From Candidatus Omnitrophota bacterium (lineage in GTDB: Bacteria > Hinthialibacterota > Hinthialibacteria > Hinthialibacterales > Hinthialibacteraceae), in contig JABLXU010000036.1 of NCBI GenBank assembly GCA_013177805.1, positions 1 to 61,369 on the forward strand: a stretch of DNA of 61,369 nt, given 5' to 3'. The notes beneath the pieces are model-generated. The model made no database searches. It had not been told where the DNA came from and was given only the letters and a program-made list of their open reading frames with translations. This document shows, in pieces, positions 9,461-18,180 of this stretch; positions within the stretch are counted from its first letter, which is position 1, and every line of letters begins with the position of its first letter. A program made the translations under genes and the position numbers.

Positions 9461-9844
9461 ATGAGGGCACTCGGTTTGATTGAGACAAAAGGATTAGTCG
9501 GTGCGATCGAGGCGTCGGACGCGGCAGTCAAAGCGGCCGACACGATACTGGCCCAGATCGAATACACGGTTCCCGGCTTGGTGACCGTGAAACTGCGCGG
9601 CGAAGTGGCGGATGTGAAGGCCGCCGTGGACGCGGGCTCGGCCGCCGCCCGGAGGGTAGGCGAAGTGGTTTCGGTGCATGTCATACCCAATCCGCATGAA
9701 GAATTGGAAGGCATCATCCTCTACAAGCCCGAGAACACCATGACCGGCCCGGACGCCCGGGGCGGCGCCCAATCCGACTCCGCTGGCCACTCCCCATCCG
9801 GCGGGAATGATTCCGAGAACAAAAAAGCCGGCCGGAAAAAATGA
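9461..9844 (+). CDS. Orphan BMC-H microcompartment shell protein
   Basis: A 127-residue single-domain BMC protein that aligns end to end with PduA/Eut[57 protein letters not shown]. Hexamers of such proteins tile the shells of bacterial microcompartments. The edge Lys24 (PduA Lys26) is kept, but the PduA Arg79 equivalent is Asn77 and the pore loop KIGSG reads YTVPG. A hydrophilic tail of about 40 residues, rich in Gly, Ser and Lys, follows the fold. ATG 9461 has AGGAG upstream; the earlier frame is not BMC-like. No other shell gene, enzyme or encapsulation peptide is seen nearby, so its compartment must be encoded elsewhere or may not exist. Confidence 0.9.
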   Translation: MRALGLIETKGLVGAIEASDAAVKAADTILAQIEYTVPGLVTVKLRGEVADVKAAVDAGSAAARRVGEVVSVHVIPNPHEELEGIILYKPENTMTGPDARGGAQSDSAGHSPSGGNDSENKKAGRKK

Positions 9845-9846
9845 AA

Positions 9847-9884
9847 GAATAATAGGCCTTCTATAGAATAATAGGCCTTATATA
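9847..9884 (+). repeat. 19-bp tandem direct repeat
   Basis: Two adjacent copies of a 19-base unit starting GAATAATAGGCCTT (9847-9865 and 9866-9884), differing at one base (C/A), three bases after the BMC stop codon. The rest of the 280-base gap to the next gene shows nothing else I can name. Confidence 0.6.
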
Positions 9885-10124
9885 ATTTTCACCGTCTCCC
9901 ACCTTTTCATGGTTCTTCTTCAGGATTCCTTGTGCGCCTCCAAAAACATTGTCATAAGCGATTGATTTATTGGAACGGTTCCCTCTCAGCTGCTTGGTAT
10001 CCTAAGCCTGCCCCGTTTTATTCCATCTATTTACGAATCTTTTACCCGCATTGGTTGCTTCAAATCCTCAGGAAAGTAAACTGAGGGAAATCATCATCCG
10101 ACTCGTCAGCGTGAAGGAGAAAGA

Positions 10125-10748
10125 ATGCGAAGTCAGAAAGGTTTCACCCTTATCGAATTGCTTATTGTGGTAGCGATTATTGGTATCCTGGCGGCCATCG
10201 CGGTTCCCAACTTCTTAAACGCGCAAATGAGAGCCAAGGTGGCGCGGGTGATTTCAGACATGAAAGCCGTGGCCATGGCGCAGGAGCAGTACCGCCTGGA
10301 CCGGGGACAATACACCTACGATGGTGACTGCGGCGTGGGCCAGGCAGAACATCTTTCCTACGTGCCGCTGACCACTCCCGTCGCCTATATCTCGAGTATC
10401 CCGGAAGACGCGTTCGCTTCCACCAATTCGGAGTTCGAGAACCGGCAGACCATCAAGACGGGGATGAAGCCAGTCTATGAATACACTTCCCGGGTGTCGT
10501 TCGGTCCGCAGGGAACGCCGAGCTGCAAGAACACCCTGGACGTCTATAATATGCTGGGCGCGTACAATCTCGACTATATCATGACATCTCTCGGGCCCAA
10601 CGGGAAACAGGATTACCCCTGGGGCACAACCGGCGCGCAAGGCCTGCGTGACCGGAAGGCGGGATTCATTTATCAGCCTTCGAACGGTTTGGTGTCGGCG
10701 GGGAATATTTTCGTGGCGAACAGCCAGATCATCGGGGGAGGTTATTGA
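10125..10748 (+). CDS. GspG-like pseudopilin (2 of 5)
   Basis: A 207-residue prepilin-like protein. The leader is MRSQKG, followed by the FTLIELLIVVAIIGILAAIA helix with Glu5, and a globular domain with LTTPVAYISSIPEDAF, MTSLGPNG and a C-terminal YQPSNGLVSAGNI. The start is supported by GAAGGAGA upstream. It has two Cys residues in the loop region. It is expected to be an inner-membrane pseudopilin cut by a PilD-type peptidase. It heads a run of three same-strand pseudopilin genes interrupted by the PHP gene on the other strand. Confidence 0.88.
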   Translation: MRSQKGFTLIELLIVVAIIGILAAIAVPNFLNAQMRAKVARVISDMKAVAMAQEQYRLDRGQYTYDGDCGVGQAEHLSYVPLTTPVAYISSIPEDAFASTNSEFENRQTIKTGMKPVYEYTSRVSFGPQGTPSCKNTLDVYNMLGAYNLDYIMTSLGPNGKQDYPWGTTGAQGLRDRKAGFIYQPSNGLVSAGNIFVANSQIIGGGY

Positions 10749-10807
10749 CCGAATCCCCCCCGGCGTGCCGTCTGCAGGGACGATAAATTAACCGGAAGTC
10801 CAACGAA

Positions 10808-10835
10808 GAGCGGTCTTTTGACTGCTCTCGCTTTT
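10808..10835 (+). terminator. Weak hairpin terminator after pseudopilin 2
   Basis: The stem GAGCGGTC / GACTGCTC (one G-T wobble) has a TTTT loop and is followed by TCGCTTTT. The short, interrupted T-run makes this only a moderate candidate. Confidence 0.4.
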
Positions 10836-10916
10836 GTGCCTTTCTTCCAGAAATCCCAGGTTGGAGATCGGATAGGAGCCGGATAAACAATCTCCCCAAA
10901 ACATGCGCATAACTGC

Positions 10917-10945
10917 TTGAAGGACTCAATAAAATGAGTTAGGAT
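10917..10945 (+). promoter_or_regulatory. Putative promoter of pseudopilin 3
   Basis: TTGAAG, 17 bases, TAGGAT (4 of 6 matches at each box). The spacer contains a small inverted repeat ACTCA-ATAAAA-TGAGT that could bind a regulator. Confidence 0.4.
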
Positions 10946-10992
10946 AATTCCGCCTACGGGTGAATCATCCATTGGACCTGGGGAGGTTGGTA

Positions 10993-11562
10993 ATGAACAG
11001 GAAAGGCTTTACGCTGATTGAATTACTCATCGTGGTCGCGATTATCGGGATATTGGCGGCGATCGCGGTTCCCAACTTTTTGAATGCTCAAATCCGCGCC
11101 AAGATCGCCAAGTGCAATTCGGAAATGAACACGTGGGTCAAAGTCTACGCGATGTACAAGATGGATAACAACATCTTTCCGCCCCACTTTGATAATCCGG
11201 GTTATCCTCCTTGGCAAAACAAGCCCATGACCACACCCGTGGCGTATATTTCCGCGCCTCCTAAGGATCCTTTTCAGCCTGAGCACAACAGCTTGGTGGG
11301 GACCTTGCAATGGAGTTGGGGTTCCTATCACGCGGATTATTTTCCGGTGGTTTCGCCGATGCGGTTGATCCAGGATCCCAGCCTGTACAGCCAGGCGTTG
11401 CAAGGGCGGACGCAAACGATACCGCAAGGCCATGTGGGGACGGTTTACTACATCTGGAGCATGGGGCCGGACCTTATTCACGCGCCCAAGGATTTGTTTG
11501 ACATTTATCAACCCTCGAATGGATTGGTCAGTTACGGGGACATCGTGATGGTGGGCAGCTGA
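10993..11562 (+). CDS. GspG-like pseudopilin (3 of 5)
   Basis: A 189-residue prepilin-like protein with leader MNRKG and the same cleavage helix. Its globular half (EMNTWVKVYAMYKMDNN, MTTPVAYISAPPKDPFQ, YYIWSMGPDLIHAP, IYQPSNGLVSYGDI) is a close paralogue of the gene at 13383, with which it also shares recognisable DNA similarity. ATG 10993 has GGGAGG six bases upstream; the longer frame from 10960 is rejected. Inner-membrane pseudopilin by family; the fibre or secretion system it serves is not in the window. Confidence 0.88.
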   Translation: MNRKGFTLIELLIVVAIIGILAAIAVPNFLNAQIRAKIAKCNSEMNTWVKVYAMYKMDNNIFPPHFDNPGYPPWQNKPMTTPVAYISAPPKDPFQPEHNSLVGTLQWSWGSYHADYFPVVSPMRLIQDPSLYSQALQGRTQTIPQGHVGTVYYIWSMGPDLIHAPKDLFDIYQPSNGLVSYGDIVMVGS

Positions 11563-11601
11563 GGCTGCCTCGTTCCGAATGGCCGGGAAAGCCTGAAAGT
11601 G

Positions 11602-11639
11602 AGAAGAGGCACAAGCAAACGCTTATGCCTCTTCTTTTA
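11602..11639 (+). terminator. Rho-independent terminator after pseudopilin 3
   Basis: A ten-base stem AGAAGAGGCA / TGCCTCTTCT, extended inside by AAGC/GCTT around an AAAC loop, followed by TTTT. Confidence 0.85.
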
Positions 11640-11661
11640 TGAAATACATGAAATTCAGATT

Positions 11662-11690
11662 TCCCCCTCACCCCTGCCCTAGCCGGGGGA
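11662..11690. repeat. CCCTCACCCC-type intergenic repeat
   Basis: TCCCCC...GGGGGA hairpin with the internal string CTCACCCCTGCCC, a degenerate member of the family also seen at 7217, 16099, 34857 and 57331. A further GGAGGGCGAACCTCC inverted element lies just downstream at about 11706-11720. Confidence 0.55.
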
Positions 11691-11837
11691 CACGGTTAAT
11701 TTTGGGAGGGCGAACCTCCGGGTATGCCGTCAAGGGGTGGAAATCCATCGTCCAATTCCGGCCCGGCGGAAGCCTCGCCCTATCTCCTCCTTGAATCCGG
11801 TCTTTCGGCAAGTCCGGATTCCGGTTTAGCTTCCCTT

Positions 11838-13001
11838 TTAAGACTTCTTGGCCACGAAAGTGATTTCTGCTTTGAACCGCACCGGCAGGCCTTCGTTAGG
11901 GCGGACTTTGAGGTTGGTCACCCGGTAGGGCAGTTCCACGGTCCGGGTTTCGTTCACAGTCTCGGTGGTGCTGCGGACCGTCAACATCACTGCCTTCCCC
12001 GCGGGAATCACCAAGGATTCCGGTAATGAAAGGTCCGGCACTTCGCCATCCAGCGCCAGTTCAAAATCGAGACCCGCGTGATTCGAAAGTTGAATCGTGC
12101 TCCGGCCCTTGCCCCGCAAGGTCAGTTGAGTCCGGTCTTGCTCGACCGACTGAGCGAAAATGGGATCGAGAAACCGTTCTTCCCCAATCAGCCAGTTTTG
12201 GAAATAGACTACTGTGCGGCGGTCGAGCAGGGCTTCTTTAATCGCGCTGGCGCTGTTGTCCTTGGCGAAAACGATGGTCATGGGGCGGTGGGCGCCGCGC
12301 GCCGGGTTGTAATCCATGAGAATGGGATCGTGCACGTCCGAATTGCCGAACATAGTCAGTTTTTTGTCGAGGCACCACTGGTGGACTTCCGGGTAGTATT
12401 CCACGCTGTTGACCACCTCGATGCCTTGGATCCACCCTTTTTCCACCAGTTCGGTGTGTTCGTCATACCACTTGGCGATACCGTCCGGCTGTTGGCCTGT
12501 CCACCCCGGATGGTTCCAAAATAGGAACGCGCCCTGGTCATAGGCGGCTTTCACGGCGTCACGCCACTCTTTGGTGTCGAGGGCATTGTTGTCGGTGGTG
12601 AAGATGGCGTTGATGTGGCCGGGAGGCATGTCGCGGGTGATTTCCGCGCCCCGGATCAGCGTCAGGCGCAATCCATCCGCACTGGATTGGGCGATTTCAA
12701 ACGAGCGGTTGAAATCGATTTTGAGGTCGTCCTTATGCGGCAGGTACTCGATGTGATCCGTGATGGACAGGGCGTCCAGACCATTCAACCAGGCCTCCAC
12801 CGGACGGACAGTGGGCCACACATTCCCATCCGAAAAGACGGTGTGGATGTGGAAATCGCATTTCAGGGCCTTATAACCCAGGATATCCGGTATCCGGATG
12901 ATTTCCCGGACTTGATCTTGACAGATCCCCGAGGCGGCCATTCCGGCCACCAACGCCAAGGCGATGCCAAACGATACCCATTTGAGTTTCAGTCTTTTCA
13001 T
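11838..13001 (-). CDS. Secreted PHP-domain phosphoesterase-like protein
   Basis: A 387-residue protein with a Sec signal peptide (MKRLKLKWVSFGIALALVAG, cut near SGICQ). A PHP metal-dependent hydrolase domain follows: the DFHIHTVFSDG first metal motif, LSITDHIEYLPH, RGAEITRDMPPGH, FWNHPGW and GNSDVHDP. The C-terminal 120 residues are a separate beta-rich region (LRGKGRSTIQLSNHAG, LTVRSTTETVNE). PHP enzymes cleave phosphomonoesters or related bonds; an exported form suggests extracellular phosphate or glycan metabolism, but the substrate is unknown. ATG 13001 has AGGAGG six bases upstream and begins the signal peptide. It sits alone between two same-family pseudopilins on the opposite strand. 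Confidence 0.82.
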   Translation of the reverse strand: MKRLKLKWVSFGIALALVAGMAASGICQDQVREIIRIPDILGYKALKCDFHIHTVFSDGNVWPTVRPVEAWLNGLDALSITDHIEYLPHKDDLKIDFNRSFEIAQSSADGLRLTLIRGAEITRDMPPGHINAIFTTDNNALDTKEWRDAVKAAYDQGAFLFWNHPGWTGQQPDGIAKWYDEHTELVEKGWIQGIEVVNSVEYYPEVHQWCLDKKLTMFGNSDVHDPILMDYNPARGAHRPMTIVFAKDNSASAIKEALLDRRTVVYFQNWLIGEERFLDPIFAQSVEQDRTQLTLRGKGRSTIQLSNHAGLDFELALDGEVPDLSLPESLVIPAGKAVMLTVRSTTETVNETRTVELPYRVTNLKVRPNEGLPVRFKAEITFVAKKS

Positions 13002-13295
13002 CTTGTCCTCCTGGAATGCTGTGAATGTGCGGCCCCATGCGCCGCGTCTCTCCTTTATAACAAAAAACGGGGTGAAAAGCATGATCTCTGAACGGTTGAG
13101 GCTTCGAGGAACAAAGCCTGCCCCAAGGGAATCCAGCAATCATGAGGGAGGCCATGTTCCGGTTTCGACCAGCGGCGGCAGGGAATCGAATGGGAAGCTC
13201 ATCGTGCCTTCGGGAAGACTGAAACACATGCGGGGTGATCCGGAATCCGTGCGCGAAGGATGGCCAAGAGGTGAAGAATAAGGTGGGGAAACCTC

Positions 13296-13323
13296 TTGTC
13301 AAGGAAATTCATTCGATTATTAT
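13296..13323 (+). promoter_or_regulatory. Promoter of pseudopilin 4
   Basis: TTGTCA, 16 bases, TATTAT (5 of 6 at each box), 60 bases before the start codon. Nothing else is recognisable in the 380-base divergent gap 13002-13382. Confidence 0.6.
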
Positions 13324-13382
13324 CCTTAATTTTATAGGCGGTTTTGATTATTCCCGCACCAGAACAAAGGGGGAGGAGAGTC

Positions 13383-13940
13383 ATGAAAAGAAAGGCGTTT
13401 ACTTTGATTGAGTTGTTGATTGTCGTCGCGATTATCGGGATTTTGGCGGCCATTGCGGTACCTAATTTTTTGAACGCGCAGGTACGGGCCCAGATCGCGA
13501 AATGCAATTCGGAGATGAACACCTGGGTCAAGGTTTATGCCATGTACAAGATGGACAACAATATGTTTCCAGTACATTACAACGGGCATCCCATCTGGCA
13601 GAACCGGCCCATGACCACACCCGTGGCCTATTGTTCTTCGCCCCCTAAGGATCCGTTTCAGCAGGTGATGAGTTCCTTGCAGGGAGATTTGCAATGGAGC
13701 CACCGGGAATATCACGCCGACTTTTTCGGCGCCGTGCCGGCGGAACGCATGATCAACGATCCCGCGCTCTATGCCCAAGCCAAGCAAGGGAGAATCCGGG
13801 ACACGGGCGGGGGGACGCATGTCGGCAATGTTTATTACATCTGGAGCATGGGGCCGGATTTGGTGCACACACCGGAATATATTTATCAGCCTTCGAACGG
13901 TTTGCGGAGCATAGGGGATATCGTGGTGGTGGGCAGCTGA
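13383..13940 (+). CDS. GspG-like pseudopilin (4 of 5)
   Basis: A 185-residue prepilin-like protein, leader MKRKA, same cleavage helix, and a globular domain nearly collinear with pseudopilin 3: EMNTWVKVYAMYKMDNN, MTTPVAYCSSPPKDPFQQ, YYIWSMGPDLVHTP, IYQPSNGLRSIGDIVVVGS. ATG 13383 follows GGAGGAG by a few bases; the upstream frame is rejected. The close pair suggests duplication around, or split by, the inverted PHP gene. Confidence 0.88.
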   Translation: MKRKAFTLIELLIVVAIIGILAAIAVPNFLNAQVRAQIAKCNSEMNTWVKVYAMYKMDNNMFPVHYNGHPIWQNRPMTTPVAYCSSPPKDPFQQVMSSLQGDLQWSHREYHADFFGAVPAERMINDPALYAQAKQGRIRDTGGGTHVGNVYYIWSMGPDLVHTPEYIYQPSNGLRSIGDIVVVGS

Positions 13941-13971
13941 TTGTGTCCGGCGCGTTCCGGCCACGGGGGAG

Positions 13972-14002
13972 AAAACGCGGTGGATTTCTGCCGCGTTTTT
14001 TT
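13972..14002 (+). terminator. Rho-independent terminator after pseudopilin 4
   Basis: AAAACGCGG / CCGCGTTTT stem with a ten-base loop and a run of seven T. Confidence 0.85.
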
Positions 14003-14098
14003 GTGCGCCCGGCCCGTCTTTTCTCTAAGTCTTTCGAGGAGGATTTGGAAAAAACCTCTGTGTTCCGCTAATCTCCCCGGTGAAATGATTCCGTTGCG

Positions 14099-14127
14099 TT
14101 GACATTCCCTTGTGTTTTTCAAATAAT
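14099..14127 (+). promoter_or_regulatory. Promoter of the SSS symporter gene
   Basis: A perfect TTGACA, a 17-base spacer and AATAAT, ending 41 bases before the start codon. Confidence 0.7.
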
Positions 14128-14168
14128 GCGATGTTTGGTTCCAATCGCTGCCGGAGGGATGGGATTCC

Positions 14169-15950
14169 ATGAAACTGAATGCGTTGGATATGTTGATTAT
14201 CATATCGTATTTTCTCACGGCATTGCTGCTGGGCTTGAAATACGCGCGGCGGGCCGGAAAAGGCTTGGATGAATATTTCGTGTCGGGGCGCAACCTGCCC
14301 TGGTGGATTGTGGGGACGTCGATGGTGGCCACGACGTTCGCCACCGACACGCCCAACCTGGTGGCCGATCTGGTCCGTCAACACGGAGTGATGGGCAACT
14401 GGGCCTGGTGGGCCTTTTTGTTGACGGGCATGGTCACGGTGTTCTTTTACGCCAAGTTGTGGCGCCGGTCGGGCATTCTGACGGATATCGGGTTCTATGA
14501 ATTACGGTATTCGGGCAAGGAGGCGGCGTTTTTGCGCGGATTCCGGGCTTTATACCTGGGCGTGATTTTCAACGTCATCGTGATGGGTTCGGTGACCCTG
14601 GCGGCGATCAAGATTTCCAGCATTCTGTTAGGCATTGATAAATACACCACCATCCTGACCTGCGCCGTTATCACGGCCATTTATTCGTGCACCTCGGGAC
14701 TCTGGGGCGTGGTGGTGACCGATGTGTTTTTGTTCATCATGGCCATGGCGGGTTCCATCGGCGCGGCGTATTACTGTGTCAATCTGCCGGAAGTGGGCGG
14801 TTTGTCTGGTTTGCTGAGTCATCCCAATGTGGTCAATCATCTCAAGATCCTGCCGGATTTTTCCAATCCGCAAGGATGGAAGGAAGCGATTCCCATTTTC
14901 ATTATTCCTTTCGCCGTGCAATGGTGGAGCGTATGGTATCCGGGAGCGGAACCGGGCGGCGGCGGGTATGTGGCGCAGCGGATGCTGGCGGCCAAGGATG
15001 AGAAAAATTCCTTGTTGGCCACCTTGTGGTTCAACGTGGCCCATTACGCCATCCGCCCTTGGCCGTGGATCCTGGTGGCGCTTTGTTCGTTGATCGTCTT
15101 TCCAGACCTGGCGGATCTGCAACGCCGCTTTCCCGATATCCCCGCGAATCTGATCAAACATGACCTGGGCTACCCCGCGATGTTGTCCTTTTTGCCCAAC
15201 GGCCTGTTGGGATTGCTGATCGCGTCCCTGGCGGCGGCCTACATGTCCACGATCAGCACGCATCTCAACTGGGGGGCGTCCTACGTGGTGGACGATTTCT
15301 ACAAGCGGTTTATCAATCCCTCCGCGGATGCCCGCCATTACGTCACCATGGCCCGGATCGTCACGGTCGGGCTGATGGCGCTGGCCTGCCTGCTTTCGTT
15401 CTACCTCGAAAACGCGCTGCAGGCGTTTCAAATCCTCTTGCAGATCGGTGCGGGGACCGGCCTGATATTCATGCTGCGCTGGTTCTGGTGGCGGATCAAC
15501 GCCTGGACCGAGATCGCGGCTATGATCGTGTCGTTTAGCGTGGCGGTGTATTTTGAATTCTTCCACGCGCGGGTTTTTGGTTTTACGCCGTGGGAAGACT
15601 GGCAGCGGCTGGTGGCCGGGGTACTGATCACCACGCCCGCCTGGCTGATCGTCACCTATCTCACCCCGCCCACCCGGCGGGATGTGCTGCAGCGGTTTTA
15701 TGATCAGATCCAGCCGCTGGGACCGGGTTGGGCCGTAGCGGTGGATACGGGCCTGGCCGCCACACGGGATAGTTTCACGGCAGGGCTGCTGGCGGTGTTT
15801 TTGGGGATCGTGGCGGTGTACACGGCGTTGTTCGCCACGGGATATTGCATTTATGGGAAATGGCCGTTGGGATTGTTCCTGGCCGCCGTGTGTGTCGCTT
15901 CGGCCGTGAGTTTGCTTAAAATCCTGCCCCGGATTAATTGGCGGGGATGA
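14169..15950 (+). CDS. Sodium:solute symporter (SSS family)
   Basis: A 593-residue inner-membrane transporter with about 14 hydrophobic segments. The N-terminus carries the family pattern DEYFVSGRNLPWWIVGTSMVATTFATDTP, split around the first two helices. GLLIASLAAAYMSTISTHLNWGASYVVDDFY matches the conserved eighth-helix sodium-site region with its Ser/Thr residues. Members couple Na+ entry to uptake of sugars, amino acids or similar; the substrate cannot be told from sequence. It is monocistronic, with its own promoter, and converges on the Etf/Hdr operon. Uptake of products of the nearby secreted glycosidases is plausible but is inference. Confidence 0.9.
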   Translation: MKLNALDMLIIISYFLTALLLGLKYARRAGKGLDEYFVSGRNLPWWIVGTSMVATTFATDTPNLVADLVRQHGVMGNWAWWAFLLTGMVTVFFYAKLWRRSGILTDIGFYELRYSGKEAAFLRGFRALYLGVIFNVIVMGSVTLAAIKISSILLGIDKYTTILTCAVITAIYSCTSGLWGVVVTDVFLFIMAMAGSIGAAYYCVNLPEVGGLSGLLSHPNVVNHLKILPDFSNPQGWKEAIPIFIIPFAVQWWSVWYPGAEPGGGGYVAQRMLAAKDEKNSLLATLWFNVAHYAIRPWPWILVALCSLIVFPDLADLQRRFPDIPANLIKHDLGYPAMLSFLPNGLLGLLIASLAAAYMSTISTHLNWGASYVVDDFYKRFINPSADARHYVTMARIVTVGLMALACLLSFYLENALQAFQILLQIGAGTGLIFMLRWFWWRINAWTEIAAMIVSFSVAVYFEFFHARVFGFTPWEDWQRLVAGVLITTPAWLIVTYLTPPTRRDVLQRFYDQIQPLGPGWAVAVDTGLAATRDSFTAGLLAVFLGIVAVYTALFATGYCIYGKWPLGLFLAAVCVASAVSLLKILPRINWRG

Positions 15951-16098
15951 TTCGTCCAGGGGCGCGTCTCAGAGACACATCTCGCGGGATGGAATCCCCT
16001 ATTCTTATCGCATCCCCTTACCTCGATCGAAGCGGCGGATATCAAGGTCTGCGCCTGCAAATCAACTCTCATCTTGCGCTTTTCCGGCGAACGCGATT

Positions 16099-16131
16099 CC
16101 CTCTCCCTCGGGAAGAGGGCCGGGGTGAGGG
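16099..16131. repeat. CCCTCTCCC..GGGTGAGGG intergenic repeat
   Basis: A full copy of the palindromic repeat: CCCTCTCCCTCGGGAAGAGGG followed by CCGGGGTGAGGG. It lies between the convergent symporter and hdrA genes and could act as a bidirectional terminator or mRNA-stabilising hairpin. Confidence 0.7.
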
Positions 16132-16178
16132 AAGATCAGAAAGGGCAAGGGGCGATTCTCGGAGTATTCCAATCCCGC

Positions 16179-18180
16179 TCACACGTACGCCAGCAGCCCT
16201 TCGAGTTCCTCGAAGATTTGTTCGTCGGTGAAAAGATTCTGCTTGGCCGCGCCGGAGGGGCAGGCGGCGACGCACGTCCCGCAGCCCTTGCACAAGCGCC
16301 TCGTCAATCACCGAGCGCTGGGTTTCTTCGTCCGTGTGGATCGCCGTGAACGGACAAAGCGCCACGCAGGTCCGGCATCCCGAGCATTCCTCGGCGGTGA
16401 TATAAGCCGTGTTGGGTTCGAGACTGATGTTGCCGCAGTCGATCAAGGCCAGCGCCTTGGCCGCCGCCGCGTCGGCCTGGGCCACGGTGTCGGGGATGTC
16501 TTTGGGGCCCTGGCAGGCCCCCGCGACCAGGACGCCGTCGTTGGCGGTGTTGACCGGCGCGAGTTTCGGATGCTTTTCGAGGAAGAAGCCTTCGGCGGAG
16601 CAGGACATTCCGAAACGGCGGCGGAATTCATCGGCGTCGTAAACCGGCTCGAGCGCCGTGGCCAGGACCACCATGTCCACCGGGATTTTGCGCACGTTGC
16701 CGAGCAACGTGTCATCGACTTGCACGCGCAGTTGCCCGGGTTCCCCGATCGGGTCGCCCTCCCGCACGGGAGTGACATCGCCGACGCGTCCGCGGATGAA
16801 ATAAACCCCCTCTTCCTGGACACGGTTGTAGAATTCCTCGAATCCCTTGCCGGGCGTGCGGATGTCGATGTAGAAGTTGTACACGTCCGCGCCGGTTTTC
16901 TCCTTGATGAGATGGGCCAATTTCAGGGCGTACATGCAGCACACCCGCGAGCAGTAGAAGTGATAGTTCTTGTCCCGGCTGCCCACGCAATGCACGATGC
17001 CCACCGAGCGGGGAGTGGCCCCATTGCGCAGCACCACCTTGCCCCCGGTCGGCCCGGCGGCGTTCAGCAGGCGCTCGACTTCCAGGCCGGTATAGACGTT
17101 GGGATATTTCCCATACCCGAGGTACAAAACCGGCGCGGGATTGAAAGGTTGATACCCGGTGGCGACGATGATGGCCCCCACTTCGTATTCTTCAGTCCAA
17201 TCCTGTTGGGTGAAGTCGATGGCGTTGCGGTCCCCGCAGGCTTCGACGCAAGTCTTTTTGCATTTGCCGGTCTTGAATTCGATGCAGGATTCGCGGTCGA
17301 TCACGGGAATCGGCGGGACTGCCTGGGGGAAGGGGATATAGACCGGTTTGCGCATGCCCAGCCCCTGGTCGAATGCGTTGGGGATTTTGGCAGTCTTGAA
17401 AATGCATTGCTGAATGCATTCCATGCACCCCATGCATAAATCTTCCCGGATGTACCGGGCGCGGCGGCGGATCTTGACATGATAGTGGCCCACGGAGCCA
17501 TCCACCGATTCGACTTCGGACCAGGTCAGCAGTTTGATGTTCGGATGGCTCTTCACGGCGGTCATCTTGGGGGTCAGGATGCAAGCCGCGCAATCCAGAG
17601 TGGGGAACGTTTTGTCGAACATGGCCATGTGGCCGCCGATGGTCGGTTCCCGTTCCACCAGGATGACTTCTTTTCCGGCCTCGGCCAGGGTCAGCGAGGC
17701 CTGGATACCCGCAATGCCCCCGCCCACCACCAGCACGCGCGGGGTGATGGCGACATAGCGCGTTTCCAAGCTTTCGTGATGCGCCACGCGCCGCACCGCC
17801 GCCGCCAGCAGCGAACGGGATTTGTTCAACGCGAGCGCATGATCCTGGGTCACCCAGGAGACGTGCTCGCGGATGTTCACCATTTGCACCAAGTACGGAT
17901 TGAGCCCCGCGGACTGGGCGGCGTTCCGGAAGGTCTTCTCATGCAGCAAAGGCGAACAGGCGCAGACCACGACGCGGTTCAGCTTGTGTTCTTGGATATC
18001 GCGGCGGATCAGTTCCTGCCCGGGATCCGAACACATGTACTTGTAGTCGCGGGCCACCACGACGTGGGGCAGTTTTTGGGCGAATTCCGCCAGTTGCACG
18101 ACATCGATCACCCCGGCGATGTTGCTGCCGCAGTGGCAGACATATACGCCGATTCGCCGTTCTTGTCCGTTGGTCTTCAT
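16179..18180 (-). CDS. hdrA: HdrA-like FAD/Fe-S heterodisulfide reductase subunit, 1-nt frameshift near the end
   Basis: An iron-sulfur flavoprotein of about 666 residues when the frame is restored. Order: N-terminal GVYVCHCGSNI, Cys-containing loops, an FAD-binding VVGGGIAGIQASLTLAEAG near residue 150, DCAACILTPKM, a ferredoxin-like CMGCMECIQQC, then two C-terminal 4Fe-4S motifs. The first of these is CSGCRTCVALCP. The second is broken: one extra base at about 16293-16297 shifts the frame after VIDEAL, and in the shifted frame it reads CKGCGTCVAACPSGAAKQ and ends naturally at 16179. This may be an assembly error or a recent mutation. HdrA takes part in flavin-based electron transfer or bifurcation. 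ATG 18180 overlaps the upstream stop by four bases, so it is the last gene of the etf operon. Confidence 0.85.

Noticed and set aside
14628..15566. 312-codon open frame antisense to the SSS symporter
   Set aside because: No recognisable motifs; the opposite strand encodes a clear symporter.
16099..16131. CCCTC/GGGTGAGGG repeats as a novel element
   Set aside because: Very similar strings are, from memory, common between genes in many bacteria; reported only as dispersed repeats.
16228..17439. 403-codon open frame antisense to hdrA
   Set aside because: His/Gly/Val-rich shadow of a Fe-S protein gene; no family resemblance.
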